32,349 bases of DNA from Oscillospiraceae bacterium (GTDB taxonomy: Bacteria; Bacillota; Clostridia; Oscillospirales; Ruminococcaceae). The stretch covers positions 1-32,349 of the forward strand of contig JAFLUI010000018.1 in NCBI GenBank assembly GCA_022508825.1, in the 5' to 3' direction. Position numbers and translations under genes: made by a program. Shown here one piece after another: positions 14,605 through 22,418 of the stretch. Within the stretch, counting starts at the first letter, position 1; every line of letters begins with the position of its first letter. The notes under the pieces were generated by a model. It saw only the letters and a program-made list of their open reading frames with translations. It was not told the DNA's origin and did not search any database.

Positions 14605-17418
14605 ATGGCTTATGGATATTTACCTGTATATTTACCTACAACAGATGTTAAAAAAATTATAAATGATAAAAAAAATAAAGAAGTTAGAGAATTTATAGAT
14701 GTTCCTTTTACAGAAAATTTAGACAACCAAAAAATAGCTGATGCAACTTCGAGCATTAAGGAATTAAATGAAAAATCATTATCAGATACACTTTCTAACA
14801 TAAGTAATATTTTAGTATCTTTAGACATCCTTGCAGATGCTGCAAAAGCAGCAGCATCTGCCGTTGTATCCGTTTTTGAAGCAGCTGCGTCCATAGATGT
14901 TGGACTTAGTAGTGATTTGGAACGTATGCAGATCGCTTTAGGAGATCTTGGAGCGGCGGCGTATGAAAAGTTTCAGAATCCTATGCAAAATGCTGTACAA
15001 GAAGTGACAAATCATGTGGATATATTAGCTAAAAGCATTACTAATGGAGAACTTTCTGAAAGCTTTACTAAAATAGCAACAGGGATGTCAGATATAGCAA
15101 GTTTAGCCATAACTCTTACAGCTGAAAGTGTTCTTCCTGCTGTGATTACTTCATTGGGATTGATCATGGATAAAGGGGAAGCCATTATAACTGTTGTCAC
15201 TGGTGTTGCAGCAGCATTTGCTGCTTATAAGATAGCAGCGGAGGTTGCGGCAATGGCAACTGTAATACTAGGTGAGGCAATATCTCCTTTGTATCTGGTT
15301 GCAGCAGCGGTTGTGGGAGCGCTTACGGGAGCAACTGTAGCTTTTGGGTTTATAAATACTACTTCTAAAGAAGCAAGCTTCACGGCAGAAACTCTTACTG
15401 ATAAAATTAGGGATGAGACCGATGCCATAAAAGAGCAGAGGAAAGCGTTTGAAGACCTTAAGAAGGCACAGGACGAAAAGATTGCTGCTGATGATGCAGA
15501 AGCTGATCACATCGCGAGACTTTGGAACGAATTGCAAAATTGCGTTGATAAAACAACCGGAGAAGTGACTTCTAACAATGAGAGAGCAAGTTTGATCATA
15601 AGCTTACTTAACGACAATTATGGTATGAACATCGAATACATTGACAATCAAATACAGGGATACAAAGAACTTGACAAGTCAATGGATAACTACATTGATA
15701 AACTAAAAAATGAATCCAGAATCAGGAACGGTCAGGCATCTTATGATGAAGCCATTGCAGAATATGATAAACTTACCAAGAGAAAAGCTGAACTTGAAAA
15801 GGATCGACTGAGTGCTATTAATCTTTCTAATACACAGAGAACAGCAGATGAATACGTTGATTTGACCTATATAAATGATGCAATTGATGCACTGGATGAC
15901 CAGATCGATGAGGTTGACGCAGCCATTGCCGATTGTGAATCTGAAATGGCGGAATATGAAGAACTATTTTCAAAAAGAGCTGAATTAGAAAACAAATTAA
16001 ACAACCCCGATTACGGAAAACACCCTGCCGCGATAGCAGGTGAAGCATACGCCAAAAAAATGCACGAACAGTATAGTTCCGGAGATGTATCTGAAACCAA
16101 CCAACAATATCAAACAGAAGTCGAAACCGCCATCGCCGACACGGCTGAAACATTTGCCAACACCCCCGAAACCACCTACTCCATAGGCAACATTTTGAGC
16201 TACGACCCTTCCGAGGACGAGGAAACCGTCGAAGATGTAAAGGATACCATGCAGGAGCTGTGGGACAGCGTTTCAATGCAGGAAAGTCTTGGACTGATAT
16301 CCTCTGAGAAGGCGTACAATGAACGGCTGAAGCTTATCCGTCAATACTGTCCCGTATATTCAGACGAATGGTACAGCTATTATAAGACCATTCTCGATTA
16401 TCAGCGGGATACTCTGAAGGAACAGGTGCAGAGTGTGCAGGACGGTCTTTCTGATATCCTCAGTGAGTATCAGAAGTCTTTTTCCGAGATAGAAGGCTTG
16501 GCGGACAAATACAAAAACAGACTGCTGACCGTGGGGACAGTGTTCTCCATCGAGACAGAAAAGGACGACGAGGGCAATGAGACAAAAACCTATACTGTCG
16601 AAAATCTGACAGAGCAGATGAACAAAATGCGGGAGTACCACAAGCTTATAAAGGAGCTTAAGGAGAGGGGAGTTTCGGAAGGAGTCCTCAGTGAGCTGAC
16701 AGCTTTCGACATGGACGACGGCATGGTATTTGCAGAGAACCTTGCAAATTCCTCCGATGCGGAGCTTGAAAAAATAAGCGAGCTTTATGCCGAGCGGGAC
16801 AAGCTTGCAAGCGACCTTGCAAATGATCTGTATGCCCCCGAAATAGACAAGCTGAACACCGAGCTTATCAACAATGTTATCGATCAGTTCGGGACGCTGC
16901 CGGATGAGATAAGGTCGATCGGTGCGCTGTCTATCAATAAATTTGCAGAGGGGGTGCTGGAAAGCAAGGAGAACCTTACAGAGACCGCGCAGGAGTTTAT
17001 GGACAGCTTTTTCACCGCCTGTGAAGAGAGCATATCCTCCGGCACTATCGGAATGGCAGAGCTGGGACAGAATATTGCGGACATTCTGGGTGAGCAGGAT
17101 ACCTATTCCATCGGCTATGAAAAGGGTGAGGAGCTTGCAGCGGGCATCAGGGATTCGCTGGACAATATAAAAATAGAAAGTATGTTTAACGATGCTATGC
17201 TCGAACGGTCTAACGTGTCGGCAGGACTGGCTGCAGGTCAGATTCAGCAAAATCTGCAGAGCTATTACGGCGGGGCGTCATGGTCCGGCAGCAGCGGTAA
17301 TACCGAAAAAATAGTTCTGGAAAACCGTGACGAAATTACAGTTAAGCTTGACAGGGAGGTTCTCGGAAAAACTGTATACGAGTGGACTAAAAATTATGAA
17401 AGGATGACGGGCAGATAA
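14605..17418 (+). CDS. Tape measure protein, chimeric
   Basis: 937 aa. It sets tail length and helps DNA pass into the host. Residues about 70-270 are alanine-rich with several hydrophobic stretches (ITVVTGVAAAFAAYKIAAEV, YLVAAAVVGALTGATVAFGF), then long coiled coils (about 275-470), both typical of tape measures. From about residue 518 (TYSIGNILSYDPSEDEET) it is homologous to TMP2. The coding DNA is AT-rich up to about 16.1 kb and then resembles the rest of the phage, so the gene looks like a fusion at that point. The start at 14605 follows GAGGTG; a GTG nine bases earlier overlaps the ribosome site. Its stop overlaps the next ATG by one base. Confidence 0.9.
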   Translation: MAYGYLPVYLPTTDVKKIINDKKNKEVREFIDVPFTENLDNQKIADATSSIKELNEKSLSDTLSNISNILVSLDILADAAKAAASAVVSVFEAAASIDVGLSSDLERMQIALGDLGAAAYEKFQNPMQNAVQEVTNHVDILAKSITNGELSESFTKIATGMSDIASLAITLTAESVLPAVITSLGLIMDKGEAIITVVTGVAAAFAAYKIAAEVAAMATVILGEAISPLYLVAAAVVGALTGATVAFGFINTTSKEASFTAETLTDKIRDETDAIKEQRKAFEDLKKAQDEKIAADDAEADHIARLWNELQNCVDKTTGEVTSNNERASLIISLLNDNYGMNIEYIDNQIQGYKELDKSMDNYIDKLKNESRIRNGQASYDEAIAEYDKLTKRKAELEKDRLSAINLSNTQRTADEYVDLTYINDAIDALDDQIDEVDAAIADCESEMAEYEELFSKRAELENKLNNPDYGKHPAAIAGEAYAKKMHEQYSSGDVSETNQQYQTEVETAIADTAETFANTPETTYSIGNILSYDPSEDEETVEDVKDTMQELWDSVSMQESLGLISSEKAYNERLKLIRQYCPVYSDEWYSYYKTILDYQRDTLKEQVQSVQDGLSDILSEYQKSFSEIEGLADKYKNRLLTVGTVFSIETEKDDEGNETKTYTVENLTEQMNKMREYHKLIKELKERGVSEGVLSELTAFDMDDGMVFAENLANSSDAELEKISELYAERDKLASDLANDLYAPEIDKLNTELINNVIDQFGTLPDEIRSIGALSINKFAEGVLESKENLTETAQEFMDSFFTACEESISSGTIGMAELGQNIADILGEQDTYSIGYEKGEELAAGIRDSLDNIKIESMFNDAMLERSNVSAGLAAGQIQQNLQSYYGGASWSGSSGNTEKIVLENRDEITVKLDREVLGKTVYEWTKNYERMTGR

Positions 17419-17816
17419 TGGTAAAAACAATAATCGGCGGCGTGGATGTGCAGGAATACACTACGTCATATGCTATAAAAAGTCCGCCTATAACGGGAGG
17501 AAATTCCTTTCAGTCGGTGACGGGGAATTATATCTCAGGCATCATCGGAAGCGAGGTAACGCTTGATATAAAGCTGGAGGCTGTTCCTACCCCTGTTTCA
17601 ATGGCGCTTGCAAAGGCTCTGGAGGGGGAAAGCGTTATGGTGGATTACACCACACCTGTTCCCGCGCGGAACAGGTTCTACAAGGTGTCCTATGACGCCG
17701 AATGTGAGGACGCTGACCCTGGAAACAAGGATTTTGACATCACGGACGGTATCCTCTGGAACATAAGCCTTTCGCTTCGTTCCGCAGAGGCGGCAGATAA
17801 AGGAGGTGGTCTTTAG
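17418..17816 (+). CDS. Small tail protein after the tape measure
   Basis: 132 aa, beta-rich (KTIIGGVDVQEYTTSYAIKS, EVTLDIKLEAV, RFYKVSYDAECE, LWNISLSLRSAEA). It fits small distal-tail components of Clostridia siphophages; I do not recognise the family with certainty. Its start overlaps the TMP stop by one base. The end is unusual: the last codons GGA GGT GGT CTT TAG lie over a near-perfect anti-SD match. The next gene lies in the +1 frame with no good start codon, so part of the product may continue by +1 frameshifting into a protein of about 493 aa. Confidence 0.7.
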   Translation: MVKTIIGGVDVQEYTTSYAIKSPPITGGNSFQSVTGNYISGIIGSEVTLDIKLEAVPTPVSMALAKALEGESVMVDYTTPVPARNRFYKVSYDAECEDADPGNKDFDITDGILWNISLSLRSAEAADKGGGL

Positions 17817-17817
17817 C
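17798..17817 (+). promoter_or_regulatory. Candidate programmed +1 frameshift site (SD-like element plus CTT-TAG-C)
   Basis: AAAGGAGGTGGTC (17799-17811) matches the anti-SD complement AAGGAGGTGATC at all but one base. It is followed by CTT TAG C (17811-17817). This resembles the prfB (RF2) site, where AGGGGG precedes CUU UGA C. The spacer here is one base longer than in E. coli prfB. Slipping from CTT to TTT continues in the frame of the downstream gene. Confidence 0.45.
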
Positions 17818-18900
17818 TATGACTGGGATCTGAGAATAAACGGCATAAGTGTTACACTCCCATTCGGAGGTCTGAGATTTACGCACAAGCTGTCCGGGTT
17901 CGGCACGTCGGGAATCGTGACAGGACTGTTTGAGTTCGACATCTATGATGAATACGGACTGTACGGAGAGGCGCTTCTGGAGCACGCAGAAGCACAGCTT
18001 TTCAGCAGGACATACAGCCTGGCAAAGTCCCGAGTCTATTACATAGCAAAGCGATCCATAAGCAAAAAGGTCTGTCATTTTACCGCGTATGATATTGACT
18101 CGGATCTGGAAAAGGAATTTGACCCGACGGGCTTATGGCAGGAGGCAACAAAGGAAACCATACAGTTTTCGGAAGTCCTTAACGCTCTGCAGAGTCAGTG
18201 CGGATTTCCGTCCATTACGGTGGACGATGAGGGCATGACGGGCATAAAATTCACTCAGGAAATGCTTACAGGGAAGTCCTGCAGGGCAGTCCTTGAAATG
18301 TTCTCCACTGCCATGTGCGGCGTGTGGTGCAATTCCGGAAACGGGGGGCTTCAGCTTATCTGTCTGGATAAAAAAAGGGAGTCCTATTACGATTCGGGAA
18401 GCTGCACGGAATATTCCGAGATAGACTATCAGGGCAGACAGAAGATCACCAAGCTTGTCGCTGTCAACAGTGAGACGGGAAAAACAGAAGAGCATTCCAT
18501 AGGTCAATACGGCACGGTGATAGAGATCCAGTCCCCGTTTGTTGCCTGCGATGAGGGTACCGACGGATATGTGTGGCAGCGGATACAGGGTCTTGAATAT
18601 CAGGGCTGGAAATGTGACAAGGCTCTCATCGACCTTTCACGGAGCCCGGTCATTTTCAATACGGTATCGTCGCTGTTTGCCTTTGGGGAGGATACTGAGC
18701 TGCTTGCAAATCAGATCGTCCTTGACGTGGACGCATCCGGGATATATTTTTCAGGCGGTGCGGATCCGCAGGATGACGAGGTCTGGAAGTATGACGACTA
18801 TATGCAGAGACAACTTAAGCAGAAAGTAGAAATAAACAAGAGCGTCGGAAACATGACAATAACCGCCCCAGGCGATATTGTTTTTAGAAATGAAAATTAA
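17806..18900 (+). CDS. Tail tip / baseplate hub-like protein
   Basis: 364 aa if started at GTG 17806. The body (WDLRINGISVTLPFGGLRF, FEFDIYDEYGLYG, RVYYIAKRSISKKVCHFTAYD) has the strand-rich pattern of hub proteins that sit at the tail tip, and it lies after the tape measure as hubs do. The start is a problem. GTG 17806 falls inside the SD sequence, the next ATG (17819) is out of frame and stops after four codons, and no other usable in-frame start occurs for a long stretch. Translation may therefore come from +1 frameshifting of the upstream gene, or from coupled reinitiation. Confidence 0.75.
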   Translation: MVFSYDWDLRINGISVTLPFGGLRFTHKLSGFGTSGIVTGLFEFDIYDEYGLYGEALLEHAEAQLFSRTYSLAKSRVYYIAKRSISKKVCHFTAYDIDSDLEKEFDPTGLWQEATKETIQFSEVLNALQSQCGFPSITVDDEGMTGIKFTQEMLTGKSCRAVLEMFSTAMCGVWCNSGNGGLQLICLDKKRESYYDSGSCTEYSEIDYQGRQKITKLVAVNSETGKTEEHSIGQYGTVIEIQSPFVACDEGTDGYVWQRIQGLEYQGWKCDKALIDLSRSPVIFNTVSSLFAFGEDTELLANQIVLDVDASGIYFSGGADPQDDEVWKYDDYMQRQLKQKVEINKSVGNMTITAPGDIVFRNEN

Positions 18901-18912
18901 GGGGGCGAAAAA

Positions 18913-19980
18913 ATGGCTGATGAAAATCGGATCAAAATGTATATTGATGACAAAGAGAAAAAGGAGGGCATTGCAGTTACAAGCAAGGACGTTATACAGC
19001 TTGACGCGCCTGAAGTACTGCTTTCCCCGGACACTCCCCTGCTTACAAACGCTCAGGACGTTGCAGGGGCTATAAACGAGCTTTTCAAAGAAGGAGGGGG
19101 AGGAGGTGATGATGACGATGATTGGACACCCCCTGAATGGTGGTTAAAGGTTCCAGATCCGGGGGCTTATGAGATGTGTTTTCTTATTGAGATGCAGGAC
19201 TGTACAAATTCATGGAGGAATACATTGACATTCAGAGTGTGTGAGCCTTCAGAGCCTAATGAATATGGCTGGGGTCCTCTTACAATAAACTGGGGAGACG
19301 GAACAGGCGACACATGGAAAGGTTATGAAGCAGGAGACCCTTGGCGTATGCCAAGTCATACATACACAAGCAACGGGCAGTTTATTGTCAGGATTTTCGC
19401 AACTAATAGGAGTTGTTTTTTACAGGAAATATTACCAAACGGTACATATTACAGTTTAGTTCTTATTGCAAAATTAGGCAGTGAATGTGTAGTCAATGTA
19501 GAGGATGAGTATAAGGACAGACGTGCTTTCAATGGGCAATATCATCTCAATTATGTTAAATTAAGCGGCAAAAACGGTTTATCAGTAGAAGGATTATTTG
19601 CTGGTTGTCGGGCGCTGAAAAAAATTGATATTGATATCCCGCCTAAAATAATTCCGAAATCTGTCTTTAGTGGATGCTATAATCTTAAAAAATTTGATTT
19701 TTCAAAAGTTGAAGAAATCAAAGAATACAGCTTAGAAAATTCAGGGATCATAAAGCTTGATCTGCCTAAATGTACATCTATCGGAAATGGTGCCATGTTT
19801 AATTGCACCCGCCTCAGGGAAGTAAATGCTCCCATGTGTACAACGGTTGGGAGTCAAGCCTTTAGTCAGAATTACGGACTTGACAGAGCATACTTCTCCG
19901 CAGGATGCAAATTCGGGTCGGACTGTTTTTATGATTGTTCGAGCTTGTTCCCGCGTCCGGACAAATCAATAGACAAATAA
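18913..19980 (+). CDS. Chimeric tail fibre: phage anchor, PKD-like and BspA-type leucine-rich repeats
   Basis: 355 aa. Residues 1 to about 60 form a phage tail anchor ending AQDVAGAINELF, common at the start of tail fibres. A GGGGGDDDDD hinge follows. After it comes a PKD-like segment (LTINWGDGTGDTW...HTYTSNGQFIVRI) and then BspA-type leucine-rich repeats (GLFAGCRALKKIDI, SVFSGCYNLKKFDF, AMFNCTRLREVNAP, QAFSQNYGLDRAYF). The LRR part is the likely receptor-binding region, since BspA repeats are adhesive. Base composition becomes more AT-rich after the hinge, which suggests a swapped tip domain. Confidence 0.8.
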   Translation: MADENRIKMYIDDKEKKEGIAVTSKDVIQLDAPEVLLSPDTPLLTNAQDVAGAINELFKEGGGGGDDDDDWTPPEWWLKVPDPGAYEMCFLIEMQDCTNSWRNTLTFRVCEPSEPNEYGWGPLTINWGDGTGDTWKGYEAGDPWRMPSHTYTSNGQFIVRIFATNRSCFLQEILPNGTYYSLVLIAKLGSECVVNVEDEYKDRRAFNGQYHLNYVKLSGKNGLSVEGLFAGCRALKKIDIDIPPKIIPKSVFSGCYNLKKFDFSKVEEIKEYSLENSGIIKLDLPKCTSIGNGAMFNCTRLREVNAPMCTTVGSQAFSQNYGLDRAYFSAGCKFGSDCFYDCSSLFPRPDKSIDK

Positions 19981-20002
19981 ATAATTTAAAGGAGGAATTT
20001 AA

Positions 20003-20917
20003 ATGTCAAATGTAAAAACTATCAACCTGACAGGTGGAGAGACAGAGGTTATTTTCAAGCAAAAATTCATGTGCTTCTGGGTGCAGAACCTTGGAAGCGG
20101 TACGGTGTACGCTTCACTTAAGAAGGGTGTGCAGCCGGAGTCGGACGGCGTCATCACCATCGGTGCAGGAGCTGCTGCAAGAGTGTCGGCAGCGGACCTC
20201 GCACAGACAGATACGCTGTATCTTACCGGCAGCGGCAAGGTCCAGATCGTGGGTACATATTCGGTGCACAGCCCTTTTAAGTCAGATCAGAAAGGAGGTG
20301 GTGGTTCAAGTGGTGATTATACGACTATTATAGAGATTCCGTTTAAAGGGTCATTTGATGGTTATGGGTATGAAATTGACGGTGGAGAATATACAGGCGG
20401 AGCTGCTATTGACGATGACGGCTTGCATTTTGTGCCATATACAAGCTTAGTTGTGATCCATCCAACAAATCCATTATATCAATCTGCAACAAAATTAAAA
20501 TTTTCTTGTGATTTTAAATTGGAACATAACCATAATCCTAATTGGAATACAAGAACAATAATATTTGACTTTGGATTTAATAATTGGTCGTCTGGAGTGG
20601 GCTTTTGTCAAATAGGAACAGATTATGAATGTTCGACGTGGTCATGGGGAAATCAATTTACAGAGTTTACAAAAACAAGGCAAAAAGTGAGTGATAATGA
20701 GTGGCATCATGTAACATTGCTGTGTAACTTGAATGTCGATAGTCTTATAGTGCAAATAGATAATAATCCAATTACTTTTGATGGTGTTGCAAATTTGTTT
20801 TATGCAACAAATATCACTAATCAAATTGTAATTGGTCCGGATAGGGCAGATTATATGTGTGAATTTCGTCTTAAAAATTTTAAAGTTGAAGTTTCGGAAG
20901 CAGGGGAGGTAATTTAA
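20003..20917 (+). CDS. Chimeric tail fibre: phage anchor plus LamG/concanavalin-like domain
   Basis: 304 aa, AAAGGAGG 10 bases before the start. Residues 1 to about 92 are a compact beta domain (TINLTGGETEVIF, FWVQNLGSGTVYASLKKG, LTGSGKVQIVGTYSVHSPF). A KGGGGSSGD hinge follows, then a LamG-like domain (about 100-304) with the typical DNEWHHVTLLCNLNVDSLIV segment and RLKNFKVEVSE ending. LamG domains bind glycans or proteins, so a host cell-surface binding role is likely. As in the preceding gene, DNA after the hinge is more AT-rich. The stop codon directly abuts the endolysin start. Confidence 0.8.
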   Translation: MSNVKTINLTGGETEVIFKQKFMCFWVQNLGSGTVYASLKKGVQPESDGVITIGAGAAARVSAADLAQTDTLYLTGSGKVQIVGTYSVHSPFKSDQKGGGGSSGDYTTIIEIPFKGSFDGYGYEIDGGEYTGGAAIDDDGLHFVPYTSLVVIHPTNPLYQSATKLKFSCDFKLEHNHNPNWNTRTIIFDFGFNNWSSGVGFCQIGTDYECSTWSWGNQFTEFTKTRQKVSDNEWHHVTLLCNLNVDSLIVQIDNNPITFDGVANLFYATNITNQIVIGPDRADYMCEFRLKNFKVEVSEAGEVI

Positions 20918-21658
20918 ATGGAGATCAAGGAAATGTATCTTACTCCGAACAAATTCAGCCGTCCTCAGATACCGCTTACCAAAGTGACAAAAATAGCGGT
21001 GCATTATGTGGGAAATCCGGGCACTTCCGCATTGGCAAACAGAAACTATTTTGAAAATCAAAAGAACGGCGGTACATACGTATCCTCCCATTTTGTGATA
21101 GGTCTGCAGGGTGAGATCATTCAGTGTATTCCGCTGAATGAATGGAGCTACTGCACAAATCAGGCGAATGGGTACAGCATATCAATAGAGTGCTGTCATC
21201 CGGATGCAACAGGCAAGTTCACGGAGGCTACAGAAAAGAGCCTTGCAGAGCTGTGTGCGTATCTTCTTAAAAAGTATGGACTGACTGCTGACGACATTAT
21301 CCGTCACTATGATGTGACCGGAAAGCAGTGTCCTTTGTATTGGTCGCCCACGAAATATCAGTCGGCGGCGGCAGCAAACGGACGCTTCGAGGATTTCAAA
21401 AACAGAGTCCGTGCGCTCATGAAGCCGGACAAGTCTCCTGACGGTACTCCTGCTGTTCCGTTTCTTGTGCGGGTACTTGATCCCGCGCTTAATATCCGTG
21501 AAGCTCCGGGAACGGACAGCAAAAAAGTAGGCTGTATCACCGACGGACTGATATATACCATTGTAGAGACGGCATACGAAGGTAATGTCGGGTGGGGACG
21601 GTTAAAAAGCGGAGCCGGATGGATATCCCTTGAGAATAAGTATGTTGTTAAGCTGTAG
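20918..21658 (+). CDS. Endolysin: N-acetylmuramoyl-L-alanine amidase with SH3b domain
   Basis: 246 aa. It cuts the bond between muramic acid and the peptide stem of peptidoglycan to release virions. Residues about 20-145 are an Amidase_2/PGRP domain; the expected zinc ligands are His29 (IAVHYVG), His130 (IIRHYDVTGK) and Cys138 (QCP). Residues about 183-246 are a bacterial SH3 domain (LNIREAPGTDSKKVG, GWGRLKSGAGWI), which binds the wall. There is no signal peptide, so release depends on the holin downstream. Catalytic residues appear intact. Confidence 0.93.
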   Translation: MEIKEMYLTPNKFSRPQIPLTKVTKIAVHYVGNPGTSALANRNYFENQKNGGTYVSSHFVIGLQGEIIQCIPLNEWSYCTNQANGYSISIECCHPDATGKFTEATEKSLAELCAYLLKKYGLTADDIIRHYDVTGKQCPLYWSPTKYQSAAAANGRFEDFKNRVRALMKPDKSPDGTPAVPFLVRVLDPALNIREAPGTDSKKVGCITDGLIYTIVETAYEGNVGWGRLKSGAGWISLENKYVVKL

Positions 21659-21669
21659 GGGGTGCTGAA

Positions 21670-21867
21670 ATGAAAACAAATTTTTTAAAATGGCTTAAAG
21701 CTGCAGGAATACGCGCAGCAAAAACAGCTGCACAGACCGCTGCGGCGACTATAGGAACGTCTGCGGTCATAAGCGAGGTGGACTGGAAGCTTGTTATTTC
21801 AGCCTCTGTCCTTGCAGGTATCCTTTCAATGCTGACAAGCGTTGCGGGATTGCCGGAGGTAGATTAA
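21670..21867 (+). CDS. Holin, phage r1t type
   Basis: 65 aa. The layout is an amphipathic N-terminus (FLKWLKAAGIRAAKTAAQTA), then a Val-Asp-Trp turn (SEVDWKLV) and a hydrophobic helix (ISASVLAGILSMLTSVAGL), the pattern of the short r1t-type holins. It would make membrane lesions that let the amidase reach the wall. It sits directly after the endolysin and is the last prophage gene on this side. Confidence 0.85.
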   Translation: MKTNFLKWLKAAGIRAAKTAAQTAAATIGTSAVISEVDWKLVISASVLAGILSMLTSVAGLPEVD

Positions 21868-21875
21868 AATAAATT

Positions 21876-21913
21876 CCCGCTCTCTGAAAATAAACAGGGA
21901 GCGGGACATTTTT
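21876..21913. terminator. Bidirectional terminator between prophage and rlmH
   Basis: CCCGCTCTCTG (21876-21886) pairs with CAGGGAGCGGG (21895-21905), with one G-U pair, followed by ACATTTTTT on the plus strand. The minus strand also has an A/T-rich run after the stem, so it can serve the convergent rlmH gene as well. Confidence 0.85.
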
Positions 21914-22398
21914 TATTTGTGATACTTGCCGCCATTCAATATCTGAAAGCTGCGGTAGAGCTGTTCAAGAAGCATTACTCTTGCAAGCTGGTGGGGGAAG
22001 GTCATTTCCGACATGGACAGTCTCAGGTCTGCAAGCTTTTTGACCTCCTCAGAGATGCCGAAGGAGCTTCCTATTACAAAATTGAGTCTGCTTTTTCCCT
22101 CCACAGATATGCGTCCGACGGTTTCCGCCAGCTTTTCCGAGGGCATCTGCTTTCCCTCTATGCACATTGAGATGTTATAGGAATTTTTTTCGGAAAGCAT
22201 GGCTGCAATTGCTTTCCCCTCAATTGAAAGTGCATTCTGTATTTCCTTTTCGGAGGGGGAGTCGGACAGCTTGCTTTCAGGCAGCTCGGTAATATTTAAT
22301 TTGCAGAAGCCGCCCAGCCGTTTTGTGTATTCGGCACAGGCGTCCCGAAGATAAGCTTCCTTTAATTTTCCCACGGTGATTATATTGACGTTAAGCAT
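21913..22398 (-). CDS. rlmH: 23S rRNA (pseudouridine-1915-N3)-methyltransferase RlmH
   Basis: 161 aa, the usual length. RlmH is a SPOUT-class enzyme that methylates pseudouridine 1915 in helix 69 of 23S rRNA with S-adenosylmethionine. The knotted SPOUT core is visible as LNFVIGSSFGIS and the highly conserved ending MTFPHQLARVMLLEQLYR...GGKYHK. It forms a likely operon with walJ, 20 bases upstream. Its 3' end is a known insertion site for SCC elements in staphylococci; here the prophage ends just beside it. Confidence 0.95.
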   Translation of the reverse strand: MLNVNIITVGKLKEAYLRDACAEYTKRLGGFCKLNITELPESKLSDSPSEKEIQNALSIEGKAIAAMLSEKNSYNISMCIEGKQMPSEKLAETVGRISVEGKSRLNFVIGSSFGISEEVKKLADLRLSMSEMTFPHQLARVMLLEQLYRSFQILNGGKYHK

Positions 22399-22418
22399 AG
22401 TTCATACCTCTTGATCTT

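Noticed and set aside
17819-17833. ATG 17819 as the start of the hub gene
   Set aside because: It has fair SD spacing but reads MTGI-stop in the wrong frame; the hub frame runs unbroken through this point.
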